Of a stretch of 10,970 nucleotides of DNA, positions 8,301 to 10,970 are shown one piece after another. Source of the stretch: Pavlovales sp. CCMP2436 (Eukaryota > Haptophyta > Pavlovophyceae > Pavlovales). The position numbers and the translations under genes were made by a program. Position 1 is the stretch's first letter; every line of letters starts with the position of its first letter. The notes below the pieces were generated by a model. It worked only from the letters and a program-made list of their open reading frames with translations. It was not told where the DNA came from and made no database searches. The stretch spans positions 232,560 to 243,529 of the forward strand of contig MU631377.1 of the NCBI GenBank assembly GCA_026770615.1, in the 5' to 3' direction.

Positions 8301-10923
8301 AAAGCGCAAGTTCTATCCCTTTTCTCTATGCTTTATTTTACTATTTTGCAAAGCGCAATTTCTATCCCTTTTCTCTATGCTTTATTTTACTATTTTTACT
8401 AGCAAAGCGCAAGTTCTATCCCTTTTCTCTATGCTCTATTTTAATATTTTTACTACGACTTCATTATAGAAAGGTGGGGCAGCAGACGGTGGGCAATAGA
8501 CAGCCAGAGGTGGACTTTAAGCAAGTGAGGCACCCCCCCCCCTTCTCCGGGTAGGAGCTTTACAAGGGGGTGTATTCTAATATGTTAGTTACAACTTGAG
8601 CAGATAACATCATGAGGCCACCACTCCACGTCTATGGCGATGGAGTGTGTATGAGAGGATATCAAGTCAAATCAATTTTTAGCAAAGAGGAGAATTATTG
8701 AGTCGCCCTATCTAGCTTTCTGAGGACGCCCTGTTGGGAATCGTGGCCGGGAGAAGGAGATAGCAGCCAACCCAGTGAAAAGGGGCAGGCTCGGCGAGCT
8801 GCGCACAGCGCACGCCATTCTAATATTATAGATCAAATCAATCATAAGTTTGTTAGGCACCTGCAGCACCCCCCTCGCCTCTTCTCCCGGCAGTAGCCCG
8901 CCGATCAACACGGGCCGCGAAGGGTCGAAATTTTGCACGAACTGGTATGGCACCTGAATATAATTAAAATTACAAACGGTTAGGGGAATAGAAACTAATT
9001 CAGTGCCCGATTATATTGTGTTCCAGGCTCCCATAAAGGATGATATGAGGTGGTTGTGTCTGTGCCGGTGTGCGGGTCTGCGTGTGCGTGCGTCTCTTTG
9101 CCTGACTGTGTTCGATTGTACGTGTATGTACGTGTATTCGACTGTTTGACTGTTTGGCTTCAGACTAAGGCTACAAAAACTAAAAGAATTGCAGCCAACT
9201 CTTCGGATATTTATAGTGGGTGTCTGTGTGCCTGGCTGTGTTTGGTGGTACGTTTATGTACGTGTGTGTGTGTGTGTGTGTGTTCGACTGTTTGACTGTT
9301 TGGCTTCAGACTAAGGCTGCACCAAAGAAGTGCAGCCAACTCTCGGATTCCCAGACGCAGGTTAGGCCACTCAAAACGAGCGACACAAATTGGCGTCTTT
9401 TTGTGTTCCACTCGCGTAACGGGCAGCAGCCGTTGGCTTCGCAACGGCTTTTTTCAAAGTATCTTTTCCTCCGAGCGAGGCAAGGAGGGAAAGATAACCG
9501 TTACGTGTCTGCCGCCCTGACTGGCGTGTGGCGTCACCTCCAACCCCCCCCCCCCCGCTTCAACGTAACTGAAAGAGGTGTGCGTATGTGTATGTGTAAG
9601 AGATGGGCGTGTGTGCGTGGATGTTTAGGCGGTGGGGTGGGGGAAAGGGGGTGGGGGTGGAATGTGTGTATGGGGGGGGGTACGAGTGGGTGGGGGCGGG
9701 GGGAAGTGGTTGAGAGGGGGGGCTACCTTGGAGATGACGATTCGCGCGTATCTGCCGGGCCTGAGTCCTTCGGACAGTGCTGTCCGAAGACAGTGGGCAA
9801 GGGGTGGGGAGAAGAGGAGAGGATGGGGGTGGGGGTGGGGCCTACCTTAGAGATGACGATTCGCGCGTATGTGCCGGGCCTGAGCCCTTGCAACTCCGCG
9901 AGGAGATTTTCGTTGTCGGAAGGGAAGGCTTCCCGGTTTAGTTTTAATTGGGCTTCGCGTGAAGCCAGGGCTGATGCGGCGTATTCCGTAGTCTCATCGT
10001 CTACGCCAAACTATAAATAGCAATAAAAATAAGTGGGTTTGATTCTCGAGTCTCGTCGTTCACTCCGAACTATAAATGGCACAAACACAAAAACAACGAA
10101 TACAACAAATAATGTAGGGGGGGGTTCGGGTTTAGGATGAGTTGTACTCGATTTTAAAGCATTGCTTGAGTGCGACTGTCCGGTGCCCCCAACGGGGGTC
10201 GCGGGCAACCGCCGCAACCCACCGCGTCCCTCACCAGGGCGCGTCGAAAGGGGTACCGGGGACACTCCCAAAATATAAATATTATAAATAATACCTATAT
10301 TTTCAAAGCGGCCTTTTTAAAAATATGGCGGGGTTCTCTTAGGCAGTAGGCCAGGGGGTGGCCACGCACCGCTTCTTTCCCCGCGGACACTTTATTTCAA
10401 TAATAGTTCTTTTAAAGCCTCCCGACTTGCAGCACGAAAGCGTACGGGCATGGCACTGGCAGCCATTTCAAGTAGATGTGGAATCGACGCTCGGACTAAC
10501 AGTGGATTTTTTTTTGATAATCGGATATGGGGGATACTGAGTTGTGACAACTCGGGTTGTCTTCTCACTATTATTAACAGTATAGCGCAGTTCGTTCGTT
10601 CACCGATTCCGTTTTAATTAACTTCACTAGTTCACTACATCGCCTCTCTTCAAAACACTCAAAACACTCACACTCACACTCAAAAAAAAAAGTTACCTGT
10701 TTCCACTCAAAGGTGCTGCCTTCAAAATCTCGGAAAGTACAAAACACTCGAAAGAGGCTACTTAATTCAAAGCAGTTAGTTAACTGTTAACGCTCGAAGG
10801 TGCTGATAGCCTCTTTTCAAAACACTCCATAAGAAGAAAAAATGACAAAAAAAGGGTTACCTGTTTCCGCTCGAAGGTGCTGCTTTTGCCCTTGCCGCCA
10901 TCGAACTCCTCGTCAAATGCGGC
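4738..10923 (-). CDS. BMS1: Ribosome biogenesis protein BMS1, C-terminal part (partial gene, 10 exons)
   Basis: BMS1 is a nucleolar GTPase of the 90S/SSU processome, needed for early 18S rRNA processing and 40S assembly together with RCL1. Only the C-terminal region is in the window; the N-terminal GTPase domain lies beyond the right edge. Ten exons (- strand: 10923-10861, 10010-9846, 8953-8861, 8066-7936, 7394-7322, 6599-6543, 6331-6212, 5862-5787, 5641-5550, 5340-4738) total 1473 nt, 490 residues plus TGA, all junctions in phase. Landmarks in order: [142 protein letters not shown], and a long basic coiled tail. The last two features separate BMS1 from its relative TSR1. No frame breaks are seen in any exon, so the gene looks functional. 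Nine introns of 145-892 bp contain copies of its own exons. Confidence 0.93.
5473..5546. repeat. CAG/CTG trinucleotide repeat in intron
   Basis: Interrupted AGCAGC units in intron I-J, reading CTG on the BMS1 sense strand and starting right after the donor of exon I. Confidence 0.85.
5550..5641 (-). CDS. BMS1: BMS1 exon I
   Basis: 92 bp: it completes the Gly codon, then [20 protein letters not shown] and [10 protein letters not shown]. Acceptor GAGCAG|GCGC, donor CTCAAG|GTAACT. A CTG-repeat tract (sense strand) begins directly after the donor. Confidence 0.93.
5732..5784. repeat. 27-bp tandem duplication beside the donor of exon H
   Basis: AACTACACAAGTGGGAAA followed by AGGCGCGCA is repeated with a one-base deletion and one change as the second unit, which runs into the exon H donor (GCACCTGCAG on the + strand). 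Confidence 0.8.
5787..5862 (-). CDS. BMS1: BMS1 exon H
   Basis: 76 bp: [18 protein letters not shown], then VKKALTA plus one base of a Gly codon. Acceptor CGTATAG|GTC, donor CTGCAG|GTGCGT. A 95% identical copy of its first half lies 103 bp upstream in the preceding intron. Confidence 0.95.
5928..5966 (-). repeat. Copy of exon H 5' end in upstream intron
   Basis: Aligns to 5825-5863 without gaps at an offset of 103; 37 of 39 bases are identical. The acceptor AG is lost (TTG|GTC instead of TAG|GTC). Confidence 0.9.
6212..6331 (-). CDS. BMS1: BMS1 exon G
   Basis: 40 codons: [19 protein letters not shown], then [20 protein letters not shown]. This is among the most conserved blocks of BMS1. Acceptor CTGTTAG|GTG, donor CTAGAG|GTAGGC. 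The donor lies in the loop of a perfect 6-bp hairpin (6205-6220). Confidence 0.95.
6338..6371. repeat. (GT)n and G13 tract
   Basis: A TG dinucleotide run followed by GGTGGTGGG and a long G run, in intron F-G just upstream of the exon G acceptor; on the sense strand it is a C/CA-rich pyrimidine tract. Confidence 0.9.
6543..6599 (-). CDS. BMS1: BMS1 exon F
   Basis: 19 codons: [18 protein letters not shown], phase 0. Acceptor GACTCAG|GGG, donor ACGGGG|GTGCGC. The FRIxATG motif is characteristic of the family. Confidence 0.92.
6821..6860 (-). repeat. Copy of exon F 5' end in upstream intron
   Basis: Aligns to 6563-6602 at an offset of 258, about 33 of 40 bases identical, ending across the acceptor (CAG). 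In the copy the exon frame would stop soon after the conserved KAS codons. Confidence 0.75.
6997..7016. repeat. Perfect short inverted repeat
   Basis: CTGGATCG (6997-7004) and CGATCCAG (7009-7016) around TGCG can form an 8-bp hairpin inside intron E-F. Role unknown. Confidence 0.7.
7165..7222 (-). repeat. Internally deleted copy of exon E with its donor
   Basis: The 3' half of exon E and its donor are copied 157 bp downstream (CAACACG|GTAAGT against CAACACG|GTGAGG). The copy's left flank (ATACTTATG on the sense strand) matches the intron just upstream of exon E, so a full exon copy seems to have lost the part between two ATG triplets. TGG has become TGA in the copy. Confidence 0.85.
7322..7394 (-). 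CDS. BMS1: BMS1 exon E
   Basis: 73 bp: it supplies the third base of the split Arg codon, then [19 protein letters not shown] and TPPNT. Acceptor GAAAG|GTTC, donor ACACG|GTGAGG. It is flanked on both sides by partial copies. Confidence 0.92.
7464..7479 (-). repeat. Copy of exon E acceptor and 5' end
   Basis: TGTACTTTAGGAACC on the + strand repeats TGTACTTTAAGAACC (7381-7395) at an offset of 83. An AG acceptor (TTAG|GTTCC on the sense strand) is kept. Confidence 0.65.
7498..7522 (+). repeat. Intronic dispersed repeat, copy 1
   Basis: AAGAGGAGGATTGATGAGTC and the following GCCCT match 8685-8709 with two differences; the two copies are in different BMS1 introns (D-E and C-D). Confidence 0.7.
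7595..7762. repeat. 32-bp duplication at 136-bp spacing in intron D-E
   Basis: TGGGTCGGCAACTTAAATAT (from 7595) recurs as TGGGTCGGAGACTTAAATAT (from 7731), with TGACGC ending both. A (GT)n/G-rich tract lies between them. Confidence 0.8.
7841..7883 (-). repeat. Copy of exon D 3' end with functional-looking donor
   Basis: Aligns to 7931-7975 with about three substitutions and one 3-base deletion. On the sense strand it ends CTCTGCAG|GTGCGT. The copied donor (exon end 7846) is exactly 90 nt past the real one (7936), and the frame stays open between them. Confidence 0.9.
7936..8066 (-). CDS. BMS1: BMS1 exon D
   Basis: 131 bp: 43 codons plus two bases of an Arg codon. It reads [18 protein letters not shown], then [18 protein letters not shown]. 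Acceptor GTGCAG|GTGCGT, donor ATGCAG|GTGCGG. The frame remains open past the donor to 7743, through a duplicate of the exon end. Confidence 0.93.
8243..8453. repeat. 54-bp tandem repeat, 4 copies
   Basis: Units start at 8243, 8297, 8348 and 8400 with TAGCAAAGCGCAAGTTCTAT and end in TTTTTAC; the second and third are slightly shortened. Identity is well above 90%. The array is a minisatellite within BMS1 intron C-D, without spacers, so it is not a CRISPR array. Confidence 0.95.
8527..8560 (-). repeat. Degenerate copy of exon C 3' end
   Basis: GCACCCCCCCCCTTCTCCGG followed by GTAGGAGC resembles the end of exon C (8870-8900) with several gaps in the C run. The match is weaker than those of the other exon copies and may partly be low complexity. 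Confidence 0.4.
8685..8709 (+). repeat. Intronic dispersed repeat, copy 2
   Basis: Partner of 7498-7522. CGCCCTGTTG after copy 1 also reappears at 8727-8736, so the original block may have been longer. Confidence 0.65.
8861..8953 (-). CDS. BMS1: BMS1 exon C
   Basis: 31 codons, phase 0. [20 protein letters not shown] is highly conserved in the family. Acceptor TATTCAG|GTGCCA, donor CTGCAG|GTGCCT. Confidence 0.92.
9100..9345. repeat. Tandem duplication with (GT)n in intron B-C
   Basis: TTCGACTGTTTGACTGTTTG followed by GCTTCAGACTAAGGCT occurs at 9137 and 9283 (offset 146). The flanks (GTACGT...ATGTACGTGT and GCAGCCAACTC...CGGAT) are also shared. The second copy has gained a (GT) expansion at 9260-9283. 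Confidence 0.9.
9640..9720 (+). repeat. G-rich tract with G-quadruplex potential
   Basis: Many runs of four to ten G separated by short linkers on the + strand, which is the template strand for BMS1. A similar tract follows at 9798-9840. Confidence 0.7.
9723..9770 (-). repeat. Copy of exon B 3' end and donor
   Basis: Matches 9842-9889 at an offset of 119 with few mismatches, including the donor (CCAAG|GTAGCC on the sense strand). The copy ends where a perfect 10-bp inverted repeat begins. Confidence 0.92.
9768..9789. repeat. Perfect 10-bp inverted repeat at duplication border
   Basis: CTTCGGACAG (9768-9777) and CTGTCCGAAG (9780-9789) with a 2-base spacer. It starts exactly where the exon B copy stops matching the original. 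Confidence 0.85.
9846..10010 (-). CDS. BMS1: BMS1 exon B
   Basis: 55 codons, phase 0 at both ends (TTTATAG|TTT and TCTAAG|GTAGGC). It carries [14 protein letters not shown] and ends [16 protein letters not shown], the segment that leads into the conserved [11 protein letters not shown] of the next exon. Both its ends are duplicated in the flanking introns. Confidence 0.88.
10040..10080 (-). repeat. Copy of exon B 5' end and acceptor
   Basis: Aligns to 9981-10021 at an offset of about 59. The shared parts include AGTCTC, TCGT and ACTATAAAT. On the sense strand it reads ATTTATAG|TTCGG against ATTTATAG|TTTGG, so the acceptor is kept. Confidence 0.8.
10405..10452 (+). repeat. Dispersed repeat, copy 2
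   Basis: Partner of 262-309, located in BMS1 intron A-B, same orientation, about 77% identical by eye. The surrounding 10280-10560 holds no other recognised feature. Confidence 0.45.
10640..10820 (-). repeat. Nested copies of exon A 3' end in intron A-B
   Basis: The exon A end and donor (10856-10883) recur at 10692-10719 with two changes among 28 bases (TGGAAACAG|GTAACT on the sense strand). A 15-bp exact piece recurs at 10791-10805. CAAAACACTC is repeated throughout, and AAAGAGGCTA and TAGCCTCTTT form an inverted pair. Confidence 0.8.
10861..10923 (-). CDS. BMS1: BMS1 exon A (first in window)
   Basis: Encodes [25 protein letters not shown] sequence, 21 residues, matching the acidic FDxEYDE region before the conserved C-terminal domain. 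The donor AAACAG|GTAACC is clear. The acceptor is less so: AG at 10924-10925 follows a C-rich tract, but the frame stays open further right (FPKK precedes), so the exon could start earlier. Confidence 0.7.
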
Positions 10924-10970
10924 CTTTTTGGGGAAGGTGGGTGGGTAGTTGGATGGTGTGGGGGGGGGCG

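Noticed and set aside
8243..8453. CRISPR-like array
   Set aside because: The units adjoin without unique spacers, and the context is a eukaryotic intron.
8038..8469. 143-codon + strand frame with [13 protein letters not shown] repeats
   Set aside because: Produced by the 54-bp minisatellite, whose length is a multiple of three; antisense within a BMS1 intron.
9220..10020. 266-codon + strand frame with many Gly and Val
   Set aside because: Covers a (GT)n tract, G-rich low complexity and the antisense of exon B; no protein features.
4738..10923. TSR1 as the identity of the - strand gene
   Set aside because: TSR1 shares the C-terminal domain but not the [20 protein letters not shown] block and long basic tail seen here.

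Overview
This looks like nuclear DNA from a GC-rich unicellular eukaryote, most likely an alga or other protist. Genes are split by GT-AG introns (donors mostly CAG/AAG followed by GTG or GTA, acceptors AG followed by G). Exons are GC-rich, while introns and intergenic DNA are full of homopolymers, (GT)n tracts and local duplications. There are no bacterial operons, ribosome binding sites or CRISPR arrays. The taxon cannot be fixed from sequence alone; a haptophyte or stramenopile-like lineage is only a guess.

Layout. 1-823 is repeat-rich DNA with no secure gene. 824-958 is a possible orphan 3'-terminal exon on the + strand. 1676-3554 (+) holds a four-exon gene that appears to join a PARP-type ADP-ribosyltransferase domain to about six armadillo repeats; its reading frame is broken in several places, so it is either a young pseudogene or carries indel errors. 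3592-4737 is the convergent intergenic region. From 10923 down to 4738 (-) lies the C-terminal 490 residues of the ribosome-biogenesis GTPase BMS1, reconstructed here as ten exons with phase-consistent junctions; the gene continues beyond the right edge of the window.

The most striking signal is in the BMS1 introns. At least seven of its exons have one or more partial copies in a neighbouring intron, and most copies run across the exon-intron border, often keeping the duplicated donor or acceptor. One duplicated donor (7846) lies exactly 90 nt beyond the real one in an open frame. Together with introns whose two ends carry the same TGCAG|GTG, this suggests a genome in which local tandem duplication continually copies splice junctions and may enlarge or create introns.

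The two named genes have no evident functional link: BMS1 acts in nucleolar 40S subunit assembly, and the PARP-armadillo protein would act in protein modification or protein binding.
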